Positions 10,572 through 21,993 of a stretch of 64,000 nucleotides of DNA are shown here, in pieces. Below the pieces are notes generated by a model. It saw nothing but the letters and a program-made list of their open reading frames with translations, ran no database searches and was not told the origin of the DNA. Origin of the DNA: Gonocerus acuteangulatus (lineage: Eukaryota > Arthropoda > Insecta > Hemiptera > Coreidae); assembly GCA_946811695.1 (NCBI GenBank), contig OX328126.1, positions 88,248,285 to 88,312,284 of the forward strand, read 5' to 3'. The position numbers and the translations under genes are program-made. The stretch's first letter is position 1; the number at the start of each line of letters is the position of its first letter.

Positions 10572-10660
10572 CCAAAATATAGACTTTTTTTTACCAAAAA
10601 TCATATTGAGGTTTCTTTAGCCGAATCCCAACCATTCCATCTTTACTTAAGGAAATATAT

Positions 10661-11391
10661 TTAGATACATAGGATATGGTTTGCATGAAGGGATGGCTGT
10701 ATCGTCAGCAAAAGTACATAGGACTGTGGAATCTTGGGTGTGTCTGTCAGCACATATCTGAAGTTTAAAAGAAATAAATGAGTGGCAAGTCGATTTCCAT
10801 CTTTGACTGCGTTTAATAAAAATATCAAATATGCTCTGACCATGAAGGATATTAAGCATAATTTCGCTTTATGGTTTTGTGGATGTCTGAATAACAAGTA
10901 TGCTGATTAGATAAGAAGGAAAATAGTAAAATTCACATCAATCAATCAAAGATATCGTAACAGATTTTCTTTCATAAGCATACATTGCTCCAGATAAAAG
11001 TATTTATCTTATTTTTTTTTTTTTTATTTTTTTTTTTTTACTTATTTCATAACATATTATCAATAAACGTTATCTGTTTATTTTAGTAAGCATGCTATCA
11101 GTAGAAATTGCTATCAATACGATTCTACTAGATCTTTCATTCGTAATTCCTCATCTTATAGCAACATCAACTCAAAATATTTGAGAAATGATTTTTCCAC
11201 TTTTTATGAGAGTTTTAGTAATATTCTGCATTATCTACCTGTGGAATGAAATATGGTTACTATGGATTTAACACAATATACAAAACGTTTTAGAGATATT
11301 AAGGAAAATATACGAAAACCCTAAAACAGCTCCTGTTTGTTAACTAAAAAAAAAAAAAATGTCTGAATATTTCCTTAACGCTCCCTCTCTC

Positions 11392-11395
<4 letters not shown>
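10661..11395. other. AT-rich intron-like DNA
   Basis: Contains interrupted T runs at 11010-11040 and a GTTTTAGAGATATTAAGGAA block (11287-11306) related to family A sequence at about 38190. No gene seen. Confidence 0.4.

Positions 11396-11450
<55 letters not shown>
11396..11450. repeat. (TA)n microsatellite
   Basis: About 55 bp of TA, ending at the terminus of the satellite-bearing element. Confidence 0.9.
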
Positions 11451-11456
<6 letters not shown>

Positions 11457-14400
11457 GGTGTCCTGCATTGAGATGTCCTAACTTTAGGGGTTTATTCTGC
11501 ACCTCATTTGTAGTTCAGGGATGCAGAAATGAGCGTCTTATCTCAACATGCAGCAGAGATACTCAAACGTTTTTCTATTTTCCAAACTATTGTTTTTCTT
11601 TTTTTTTTATTAAAAATCTGTGTTTTCCGGATTTTTGGTTAATGTATCGTAAATAACGATCACACTTTTAGAATCTACATTAAATGTCCAATAAGAAACA
11701 CACTTTATTAGAATATTGCCATGTAAATTAAGAGCTATACTAAAAGCCAAAAAGGTGTGAACTATTAATATTAGTGTTTTCTTAAATTATTCAATATTTT
11801 CTTAATCAGTTATAGCTATAGTGATATAAGTCTGATGTTAGTTCTGAGTATGCCGTTAGAAAGCTTCTTAATCAGTTATAGCTATAGTGATATAAGTCTG
11901 ATGTTAGTTCTGAGTATACCGTTAGAAAGCTTCTTAATCAGTTATAGCTATAGTGATATAAGTCTGATGTTAGTTCTGAGTATACCGTTAGAAAGCTTCT
12001 TAATCAGTTATAGCTATAGTGATATAAGTCTGATGTTAGTTCTGAGTATACTGTTAGAAAGCTTCTTAATCAGTTATAGCTATAGTGATATAAGTCTGAT
12101 GTTAGTTCTGAGTATACCGTTAGAAAGCTTCTTAAACAGTTATAGCTATAGTGATATAAGTCTGATGTTAGTTCTGAGTAAACCGTTAGAAAGCTTCTTA
12201 ATCAGTTATAGCTATAGTGATATAAGTCTGATGTTAGTTCTGAGTATACTGTTAGAAAGCTTCTTATCAGTTATAGCTATAGTGATATAAGTCTGATGTT
12301 AGTTCTGAGTATACCGTTAGAAAGCTTCTTAATCAGTTATAGCTATAGTGATATAAGTCTGATGTTAGTTCTGAGTATACCGTTAGAAAGCTTCTTAATC
12401 AGTTATAGCTATAGTGATATAAGTCTGATGTTAGTTCTGAGTATACCGTTAGAAAGCTTCTTAATCAGTTATAGCTATAGGGATATAAGTCTGATGTTAG
12501 TTCTGAGTATACCGTTAGAAAGCTTCTTAATCAGTTATAGCTATAGTGATATAAGTCTGATGTTAGTTCTGAGTATACCGTTAGAAAGCTTCTTAATCAG
12601 TTATAGCTATAGTGATATAAGTCTGATGTTAGTTCTGAGTATACCGTTAGAAAGCTTCTTAATCAGTTATAGCTATAGTGATATAAGTCTGATGTTAGTT
12701 CTGAGTATACCGTTAGAAAGCTTCTTAATCAGTTATAGCTATAGTGATATAAGTCTGATGTTAGTTCTGAGTATACCGTTAGAAAGCTTCTTAATCAGTT
12801 ATAGCTATAGTGATATAAGTCTGATGTTAGTTCTGAGTATACCGTTAGAAAGCTTCTTAATCAGTTATAGCTATAGTGATATAAGTCTGATGTTAGTTCT
12901 GAGTATACCGTTAGAAAGCTTCTTAATCAGTTATAGCTATAGTGATATAAGTCTGATGTTAGTTCTGAGTATACCGTTAGAAAGCTTCTTAATCAGTTAT
13001 AGCTATAGTGATATAAGTCTGATGTTAGTTCTGAGTATACCGTTAGAAAGCTTCTTAATCAGTTATAGCTATAGTGATATAAGTCTGATGTTAGTTCTGA
13101 GTATACCGTTAGAAAGCTTCTTAATCAGTTATAGCTATAGTGATATAAGTCTGATGTTAGTTCTGAGTATACCGTTAGAAAGCTTCTTAATCAGTTATAG
13201 CTATAGTGATATAAGTCTGATGTTAGTTCTGAGTATACCGTTAGAAAGCTTCTTAATCAGTTACAGCTATAGTGATATAAGTCTGATGTTAGTTCTGAGT
13301 ATACCGTTAGAAAGCTTCTTAATCAGTTATAGCTATAGTGATATAAGTCTGATGTTAGTTCTGAGTATACCGTTAGAAAGCTTCTTAATCAGTTATAGCT
13401 ATAGTTATATAAGTCTGATGTTAGTTCTGAGTATACCGTTAGAAAGCTTCTTAATCAGTTATAGCTATAGTGATATAAGTCTGATGTTAGTTCTGAGTAT
13501 ACCGTTAGAAAGCTTCTTAATCAGTTATAGCTATAGTGATATAAGTCTGATGTTAGTTCTGAGTATACCGTTAGAAAGCTTCTTAAACAGTTATAGCTAT
13601 AGTGATATAAGTCTGATGTTAGTTCTGAGTATACCGTTAGAAAGCTTCTTAATCAGTTATAGCTATAGTGATATAAGTCTGATGTTAGTTCTGAGTAAAC
13701 CGTTAGAAAGCTTCTTAATCAGTTATAGCTATAGTGAAATAAGTCTGATGTTAGTTCTGAGTATACCGTTAGAAAGCTTCTTAATCAGTTATAGCTATAG
13801 TGATATAAGTCTGATGTTAGTTCTGAGTATACCGTTAGAAAGCTTCTTAATCAGTTATAGCTATAGTGATATAAGTCTGATGTTAGTTCTGAGTATACCG
13901 TTAGAAAGCTTCTTAATCAGTTATAGCTATAGTGATATAAGTCTGATGTTAGTTCTGAGTATACCGTTAGAAAGCTTCTTAATCAGTTATAGCTATAGTG
14001 ATATAAGTCTGATGTTAGTTCTGAGTATACCGTTAGAAAGCTTCTTAATCAGTTATAGCTATAGTGATATAAGTCTGATGTTAGTTCTGAGTAAACCGTT
14101 AGAAAGCTTCTTAATCAGTTATAGCTATAGTGATATAAGTCTGATGTTAGTTCTGAGTATACCGTTAGAAAGCTTCTTAATCAGTTATAGCTATAGTGAT
14201 ATAAGTCTGATGTTAGTTCTGAGTAAACCGTTAGAAAGCTTCTTAATCAGTTATAGCTATAGTGATATAAGTCTGATGTTAGTTCTGAGTATACCGCTAG
14301 AAAGCTTCTTAATCAGTTATAGCTATAGTGATATAAGTCTGATGTTAGTTCTGAGTATACCGTTAGAAAGCTTCTTAATCAGTTATAGCTATAGTGATAT

Positions 14401-14921
14401 AAGTCTGATGTTAGTTCTGAGTATACCGTTAGAAAGCTTCTTAAACAGTTATAGCTATAGTGATATAAGTCTGATGTTAGTTCTGAGTATACCGTTAGAA
14501 AGCTGATTACATATTACAACTTTTGTAAGATTCGGCAGTCTACAGGATTTTTTTTTTTGATTTTTTTATTTTTTTTTTGGAAGAGTAGTGATTTTCGAAA
14601 AGTTGTTTCTAATCAAAAGCTTTTATTAATTTTTACTTTTGGGATAGATATTACGGTTTGAATGAGATACTGGTAAAAATTGAATGTGCACGAGCCTTAA
14701 AGAAAATTTAATGCTGATTTCAAAAAGGTAATGAATCGTTGAGAAAAAATGTGTACAAGCAGAGAAAATTGGTATTGTAACAACAAAAAACAAACATCCT
14801 TTAGAAGGCCATATTTCTAGAACGGAGGGAGATAGAAATGTGTGGTTGGTGGTGTTGAAGTACATTTTAGGTCTAGTTTCACCCCCTGGAGTATTGTCAT
14901 TAATTTGCCATACACCCTGTA
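11451..14921. mobile_element. Transposon with CAGGGTG termini carrying a satellite array
   Basis: The left end ATACAGGGTGT and right end TACACCCTGTAT are inverted. Beyond the first ten bases the two ends still align loosely for about 50 bp (an AGGGG block, then GCACCTCAT versus AGACCTAAA). The interior is dominated by the 66-bp satellite (11801-14504) with non-repetitive AT-rich shoulders of about 330 and 410 bp. No transposase. The same terminus type occurs at 4711 and 49211. Superfamily not assigned. Confidence 0.6.
11801..14504 (+). repeat. 66-bp satellite array, about 41 copies
   Basis: Head-to-tail 66-bp monomers with very few substitutions. Each holds the palindrome TATAGCTATA and a HindIII site AAGCTT. 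Recurrent variants are GTATACCG/GTAAACCG and TTAATCAG/TTAAACAG. One monomer has a 1-bp deletion near 12267. Because 66 is divisible by 3 and one frame lacks stops, the array reads as a long 22-residue repeat frame (11835-12290 and 12296-14506, split by that deletion); I regard it as non-coding. The array lies in the proposed intron between 8711 and 15046. Confidence 0.95.
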
Positions 14922-15045
14922 TAAAGAGGGAAAATGCGCTAAAATCTCTTCTTAGTGCAAAAAATAATTTAATTTTCCTTATTAAGCAATAAGTTTAGCA
15001 TACGCTACTGTTATATTGTACTTTAGCAATGTGTGTGTGTTTCAG
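14922..15045. other. Intron 3' end of putative peptide gene
   Basis: Contains the (GT)n/pyrimidine tract and TTTCAG acceptor used by the exon at 15046. Confidence 0.4.
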
Positions 15046-15228
15046 AGCTTCCTGTATCACGGAGTATGCTATCCCAAACCCCCGATCTACTTAAGGAACA
15101 GAAAGCACCACAGCTTCTGGGGCGGAGCGAGACTCGGCCCAGGACTCTGCGGACTAGGTAGAGGACTCCATCTCGGGCCTAAATGGCACAGACACCGGTC
15201 GACGGCCGTACTTTTTCCTCGGTGCTGA
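15046..15228 (+). CDS. Putative secreted peptide, exon 2 (mature region)
   Basis: The segment follows a pyrimidine-rich acceptor (GTGTGTGTGTTTCAG) and stays open for 60 codons to TGA. Read in phase 0 from exon 1 it gives a basic, Gly-, Arg- and His-rich mature peptide with Cys at exon residues 8, 35 and 60, the last just before the stop. It includes FWGGARLGPGLCGLGRGLHL. One other frame stops early and the other at a TAG within about 110 nt. GC content is clearly above the surroundings, supporting coding. Size, signal peptide and Gly/Arg richness would fit a small secreted or antimicrobial-like peptide, but I recognise no family. No clean AATAAA was seen close downstream; ATTAAA occurs at 15345-15350. 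Confidence 0.45.
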   Translation, partial: SFLYHGVCYPKPPIYLRNRKHHSFWGGARLGPGLCGLGRGLHLGPKWHRHRSTAVLFPRC

Positions 15229-15416
15229 CGAGGCCTTACCTGATTGGCAGATCCAATCTACAATAGTCAAGATCTTTACTAACTCTCAAGATGAACTAGT
15301 TTTCCTTCGAACATCAAATCTTTGAAGACCTACTGGTTGGGCTTATTAAACATAAGTTATATTCGCTATTTGGATGAACTATTTATGCTTTAAGAAAGGT
15401 TATATATATATATAAA

Positions 15417-15929
15417 CAGTAGGCTCTCCCTAATCCGAAATAGTCGGACTAGAGAATTCAGTTAGAAGCGGTCACTTATATATTCGTAAAACCTTATTAT
15501 TTGAGGATCTAATAATATGTACCATTTGTAATATTGCATATTTAATATGGTAGATATTATTAAATTACTTTTAAAACTTGCACCCCACTCGCGATGAATG
15601 TTCGAACTAGACTGTCTAAAATCAGGGGTTCCAGCCGCAGGTGCCTTTGTAGAACCATTTATTTTCTTAGTTGGAACACAACTTCCTGCCTCTAAGGTAA
15701 AACATAATATGTTTCCTGCCTCTGAAACGAACCAAATATGCCTTTTTTTGATTTCCATTCAATGAAATACCAAAAACTAATGTTTGGTAGCTGGGAAGGG
15801 AAGGTTTTCTAGGAAGCCTCGAGCCGGTGTAGCTCCGGCGAGTTCCAAGATTCGTCAATCATTCCTCTAGGAGACTTCCGGATTAGAGAGTGTCCGATAA
15901 GAGAACGTCGGATAAGGGAGGGTCTACTG
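15417..15929. mobile_element. Pogo-type MITE
   Basis: Inverted ends CAGTAGGCTCTCCCTAATCC and, inverted, CAGTAGACCCTCCCTTATCC are the typical pogo/Tigger terminus. It lies between TA-rich flanks, as expected for a TA target. About 510 bp, with no transposase frame. Confidence 0.75.
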
Positions 15930-15930
15930 T

Positions 15931-15931
15931 A

Positions 15932-16001
<70 letters not shown>
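15931..16001. repeat. (TA)n microsatellite
   Basis: Alternating TA directly following the pogo-type MITE. Confidence 0.9.
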
Positions 16002-16006
<5 letters not shown>

Positions 16007-16174
16007 TGAAAGAATATACTTATGTTTATAAAGAAAGATAAGTAGTTTGTTTAGAGTAGATATGCTGATATTGTAGAATTAGAAAAGAAAATGTAGTTAG
16101 CTTAGTAATTTTAAATTATTTATTTTTAATTGTTTACAATAATAATTATTTGAAAAATAAAATGTAAAAATACA
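16002..16174. other. AT-rich spacer before the 83-bp satellite
   Basis: No feature; the last bases (AAATAAAATGTAAAAATAC) resemble the monomer A-rich junction. Confidence 0.4.
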
Positions 16175-16515
16175 AATAAAACAATGTCATTTTGGTTTCC
16201 TCCTTTTAGCATCTTCCTGAGCTATTGAGGTGTCGGCTCATGAAAGGAGTTTTGAAAAATAAAACAATGTAATTTTGGTTTCCTCCTTTTAGCATCTTCC
16301 TGAGCTATTGAGGTGTCGGCTCATGAAAGGAGTTTTGAAAAATAAAACAATGTAATTTTGGTTTCCTCCTTTTAGCATCTTCCTGAGCTATTGAGGTGTC
16401 GGCTCATGAAAGGAGTTTTGAAAAATAAAACAATGTCATTTTGGTTTCCTCCTTTTAGCATCTTCCTGAGTTATTGAGGTGTCGGCTCGTGAAAGGAGTT
16501 TTGAAAAATAAAACA

Positions 16516-19254
16516 ATGTCATTTTGGTTTCCTCCTTTTAGCATGTTCCTGAGCTATTGAGGTGTCGGCTCGTGAAAGGAGTTTTGAAAAATAAAACAAT
16601 GTCATTTTGGTTTCCTCCTTTTAGCATCTTCCTGAGTTATTGAGGTGTCGGCTCATGAAAGGAGTTTTGAAAAATAAAACAATGTCATTTTGGTTTCCTC
16701 CTTTTAGCATCTTCCTGAGTTATTGAGGTGTCGGCTCATGAAAGGAGTTTTGAAAAATAAAACAATGTCATTTTGGTTTCCTCCTTTTAGCATCTTCCTG
16801 AGTTATTGAGGTGTCGGCTCATGAAAGGAGTTTTGAAAAATAAAACAATGTCATTTTGGTTTCCTCCTTTTAGCATGTTCCTGAGCTATTGAGGTGTCGG
16901 CTCGTGAAAGGAGTTTTGAAAAATAAAACAATGTAATTTTGGTTTCCTCCTTTTAGCATCTTCCTGAGCTATTGAGGTGTCGGCTCATGAAAGGAGTTTT
17001 GAAAAATAAAACAATGTCATTTTGGTTTCCTCCTTTTATCATCTTCCTGAGTTATTGAGGTGTCGGCTCATGAAAGGAGTTTTGAAAAATAAAACAATGT
17101 AATTTTGGTTTCCTCCTTTTAGCATCTTCCTGAGCTATTGAGGTGTCGGCTCATGAAAGGAGTTTTGAAAAATAAAACAATGTCATTTTGGTTTCCTCCT
17201 TTTAGCATCTTCCTGAGCTATTGAGGTGTCGGCTCGTGAAAGGAGTTTTGAAAAATAAAACAATGTCATTTTGGTTTCCTCCTTTTAGCATCTTCCTGAG
17301 TTATTGAGGTGTCGGCTCATGAAAGGAGTTTTGAAAAATAAAACAATGTAATTTTGGTTTCCTCCTTTTAGCATCTTCCTGAGCTATTGAGGTGTCGGCT
17401 CATGAAAGGAGTTTTGAAAAATAAAACAATGTCATTTTGGTTTCCTCCTTTTAGCATCTTCCTGAGCTATTGAGGTGTCGGCTCGTGAAAGGAGTTTTGA
17501 AAAATAAAACAATGTCATTTTGGTTTCCTCCTTTTAGCATCTTCCTGAGTTATTGAGGTGTCGGCTCATGAAAGGAGTTTTGAAAAATAAAACAATGTAA
17601 TTTTGGTTTCCTCCTTTTAGCATCTTCCTGAGCTATTGAGGTGTCGGCTCATGAAAGGAGTTTTGAAAAATAAAACAATGTAATTTTGGTTTCCTCCTTT
17701 TAGCATCTTCCTGAGTTATTGAGGTGTCGGCTCGTGAAAGGAGTTTTGAAAAATAAAACAATGTCATTTTGGTTTCCTCCTTTTAGCATCTTCCTGAGTT
17801 ATTGAGGTGTCGGCTCGTGAAAGGAGTTTTGAAAAATAAAACAATGTCATTTTGGTTTCCTCCTTTTAGCATCTTCCTGAGTTATTGAGGTGTCGGCTCA
17901 TGAAAGGAGTTTTGAAAAATAAAACAATGTCATTTTGGTTTCCTCCTTTTAGCATCTTCCTGAGCTATTGAGGTGTCGGCTCATGAAAGGAGTTTTGAAA
18001 AATAAAACAATGTAATTTTGGTTTCCTCCTTTTAGCATCTTCCTGAGCTATTGAGGTGTCGGCTCATGAAAGGAGTTTTGAAAAATAAAACAATGTCATT
18101 TTGGTTTCCTCCTTTTAGCATCTTCCTGAGTTATTGAGGTGTCGGCTCGTGAAAGGAGTTTTGAAAAATAAAACAATGTAATTTTGGTTTCCTCCTTTTA
18201 GCATCTTCCTGAGTTATTGAGGTGTCGGCTCGTGAAAGGAGTTTTGAAAAATAAAACAATGTCATTTTGGTTTCCTCCTTTTAGCATCTTCCTGAGCTAT
18301 TGAGGTGTCGGCTCGTGAAAGGAGTTTTGAAAAATAAAACAATGTCATTTTGGTTTCCTCCTTTTAGCATCTTCCTGAGCTATTGAGGTGTCGGCTCATG
18401 AAAGGAGTTTTGAAAAATAAAACAATGTCATTTTGGTTTCCTCCTTTTAGCATCTTCCTGAGCTATTGAGGTGTCGGCTCATGAAAGGAGTTTTGAAAAA
18501 TAAAACAATGTCATTTTGGTTTCCTCCTTTTAGCATCTTCCTGAGCTATTGAGGTGTCGGCTCATGAAAGGAGTTTTGAAAAATAAAACAATGTAATTTT
18601 GGTTTCCTCCTTTTAGCATCTTCCTGAGCTATTGAGGTGTCGGCTCATGAAAGGAGTTTTGAAAAATAAAACAATGTCATTTTGGTTTCCTCCTTTTAGC
18701 ATGTTCCTGAGCTATTGAGGTGTCGGCTCATGAAAGGAGTTTTGAAAAATAAAACAATATAATTTTGGTTTCCTCCTTTTAGCATCTTCCTGAGCTATTG
18801 AGGTGTCGGCTCATGAAAGGAGTTTTGAAAAATAAAACAATGTAATTTTGGTTTCCTCCTTTTAGCATCTTCCTGAGTTATTGAGGTGTCGGCTCGTGAA
18901 AGGAGTTTTGAAAAATAAAACAATGTCATTTTGGTTTCCTCCTTTTAGCATCTTCCTGAGTTATTGAGGTGTCGGCTCGTGAAAGGAGTTTTGAAAAATA
19001 AAACAATGTCATTTTGGTTTCCTCCTTTTAGCATCTTCCTGAGCTATTGAGGTGTCGGCTCATGAAAGGAGTTTTGAAAAATAAAACAATGTCATTTTGG
19101 TTTCCTCCTTTTAGCATCTTCCTGAGCTATTGAGGTGTCGGCTCATGAAAGGAGTTTTGAAAAATAAAACAATGTCATTTTGGTTTCCTCCTTTTAGCAT
19201 CTTCCTGAGCTATTGAGGTGTCGGCTCATGAAAGGAGTTTTGAAAAATAAAACA
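16516..19254 (+). repeat. 33-monomer higher-order block, copy 1
   Basis: The pattern of the four variable positions repeats with an offset of 2739 bp (33 x 83). The rare TTTTATCATC variant at 17037-17046 recurs at 19776-19785. Only about four differences were seen when I compared monomer types between the blocks. Block edges are accurate to about one monomer. Confidence 0.85.
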
Positions 19255-21993
19255 ATGTAATTTTGGTTTCCTCCTTTTAGCATGTTCCTGAGCTATTGAG
19301 GTGTCGGCTCGTGAAAGGAGTTTTGAAAAATAAAACAATGTCATTTTGGTTTCCTCCTTTTAGCATCTTCCTGAGTTATTGAGGTGTCGGCTCATGAAAG
19401 GAGTTTTGAAAAATAAAACAATGTCATTTTGGTTTCCTCCTTTTAGCATCTTCCTGAGTTATTGAGGTGTCGGCTCATGAAAGGAGTTTTGAAAAATAAA
19501 ACAATGTCATTTTGGTTTCCTCCTTTTAGCATCTTCCTGAGTTATTGAGGTGTCGGCTCATGAAAGGAGTTTTGAAAAATAAAACAATGTCATTTTGGTT
19601 TCCTCCTTTTAGCATGTTCCTGAGCTATTGAGGTGTCGGCTCGTGAAAGGAGTTTTGAAAAATAAAACAATGTAATTTTGGTTTCCTCCTTTTAGCATCT
19701 TCCTGAGCTATTGAGGTGTCGGCTCATGAAAGGAGTTTTGAAAAATAAAACAATGTCATTTTGGTTTCCTCCTTTTATCATCTTCCTGAGTTATTGAGGT
19801 GTCGGCTCATGAAAGGAGTTTTGAAAAATAAAACAATGTAATTTTGGTTTCCTCCTTTTAGCATCTTCCTGAGCTATTGAGGTGTCGGCTCATGAAAGGA
19901 GTTTTGAAAAATAAAACAATGTCATTTTGGTTTCCTCCTTTTAGCATCTTCCTGAGCTATTGAGGTGTCGGCTCGTGAAAGGAGTTTTGAAAAATAAAAC
20001 AATGTCATTTTGGTTTCCTCCTTTTAGCATCTTCCTGAGTTATTGAGGTGTCGGCTCATGAAAGGAGTTTTGAAAAATAAAACAATGTAATTTTGGTTTC
20101 CTCCTTTTAGCATCTTCCTGAGCTATTGAGGTGTCGGCTCATGAAAGGAGTTTTGAAAAATAAAACAATGTCATTTTGGTTTCCTCCTTTTAGCATCTTC
20201 CTGAGCTATTGAGGTGTCGGCTCGTGAAAGGAGTTTTGAAAAATAAAACAATGTCATTTTGGTTTCCTCCTTTTAGCATCTTCCTGAGTTATTGAGGTGT
20301 CGGCTCATGAAAGGAGTTTTGAAAAATAAAACAATGTAATTTTGGTTTCCTCCTTTTAGCATCTTCCTGAGCTATTGAGGTGTCGGCTCATGAAAGGAGT
20401 TTTGAAAAATAAAACAATGTAATTTTGGTTTCCTCCTTTTAGCATCTTCCTGAGTTATTGAGGTGTCGGCTCGTGAAAGGAGTTTTGAAAAATAAAACAA
20501 TGTCATTTTGGTTTCCTCCTTTTAGCATCTTCCTGAGTTATTGAGGTGTCGGCTCGTGAAAGGAGTTTTGAAAAATAAAACAATGTCATTTTGGTTTCCT
20601 CCTTTTAGCATCTTCCTGAGTTATTGAGGTGTCGGCTCATGAAAGGAGTTTTGAAAAATAAAACAATGTCATTTTGGTTTCCTCCTTTTAGCATCTTCCT
20701 GAGCTATTGAGGTGTCGGCTCATGAAAGGAGTTTTGAAAAATAAAACAATGTAATTTTGGTTTCCTCCTTTTAGCATCTTCCTGAGCTATTGAGGTGTCG
20801 GCTCATGAAAGGAGTTTTGAAAAATAAAACAATGTCATTTTGGTTTCCTCCTTTTAGCATCTTCCTGAGTTATTGAGGTGTCGGCTCGTGAAAGGAGTTT
20901 TGAAAAATAAAACAATGTCATTTTGGTTTCCTCCTTTTAGCATCTTCCTGAGTTATTGAGGTGTCGGCTCGTGAAAGGAGTTTTGAAAAATAAAACAATG
21001 TCATTTTGGTTTCCTCCTTTTAGCATCTTCCTGAGCTATTGAGGTGTCGGCTCGTGAAAGGAGTTTTGAAAAATAAAACAATGTCATTTTGGTTTCCTCC
21101 TTTTAGCATCTTCCTGAGCTATTGAGGTGTCGGCTCATGAAAGGAGTTTTGAAAAATAAAACAATGTCATTTTGGTTTCCTCCTTTTAGCATCTTCCTGA
21201 GCTATTGAGGTGTCGGCTCATGAAAGGAGTTTTGAAAAATAAAACAATGTCATTTTGGTTTCCTCCTTTTAGCATCTTCCTGAGCTATTGAGGTGTCGGC
21301 TCATGAAAGGAGTTTTGAAAAATAAAACAATGTAATTTTGGTTTCCTCCTTTTAGCATCTTCCTGAGCTATTGAGGTGTCGGCTCATGAAAGGAGTTTTG
21401 AAAAATAAAACAATGTCATTTTGGTTTCCTCCTTTTAGCATGTTCCTGAGCTATTGAGGTGTCGGCTCATGAAAGGAGTTTTGAAAAATAAAACAATGTA
21501 ATTTTGGTTTCCTCCTTTTAGCATCTTCCTGAGCTATTGAGGTGTCGGCTCATGAAAGGAGTTTTGAAAAATAAAACAATGTAATTTTGGTTTCCTCCTT
21601 TTAGCATCTTCCTGAGTTATTGAGGTGTCGGCTCGTGAAAGGAGTTTTGAAAAATAAAACAATGTCATTTTGGTTTCCTCCTTTTAGCATCTTCCTGAGT
21701 TATTGAGGTGTCGGCTCGTGAAAGGAGTTTTGAAAAATAAAACAATGTCATTTTGGTTTCCTCCTTTTAGCATCTTCCTGAGCTATTGAGGGGTCGGCTC
21801 ATGAAAGGAGTTTTGAAAAATAAAACAATGTCATTTTGGTTTCCTCCTTTTAGCATCTTCCTGAGCTATTGAGGTGTCGGCTCATGAAAGGAGTTTTGAA
21901 AAATAAAACAATGTCATTTTGGTTTCCTCCTTTTAGCATCTTCCTGAGCTATTGAGGTGTCGGCTCATGAAAGGAGTTTTGAAAAATAAAACA
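19255..21993 (+). repeat. 33-monomer higher-order block, copy 2
   Basis: Monomer-type order matches 16516-19254; it diverges again from about 21995 on. Private changes include GAGGGGTCGG near 21790. Confidence 0.85.

Larger units (their letters stand above)
9851..10647 (+). mobile_element. Palindromic hammerhead retroelement, family P2
   Basis: A 797-bp unit with arms from about 9889 to 10228 and about 10305 to 10647, nearly perfect inverted repeats around a short loop. Flanked by a 13-bp duplication, TAAGGAAATATAT, at 9838-9850 and 10648-10660. The left end has an unpaired tail of about 37 nt (CATGATGATTAG ... GCCGTCGAGG) absent from the right end. Each arm carries a hammerhead-like motif. 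The loop contains a mini-ORF (10251-10298) conserved in the second copy (48028-52173). Duplication length fits target-primed reverse transcription rather than cut-and-paste. Confidence 0.8.

Noticed and set aside
12296..14506. 736-codon open frame of 22-residue repeats
   Set aside because: It is the 66-bp satellite read in its stop-free frame; it lacks any flanking gene signals and the array extends through a frameshift.
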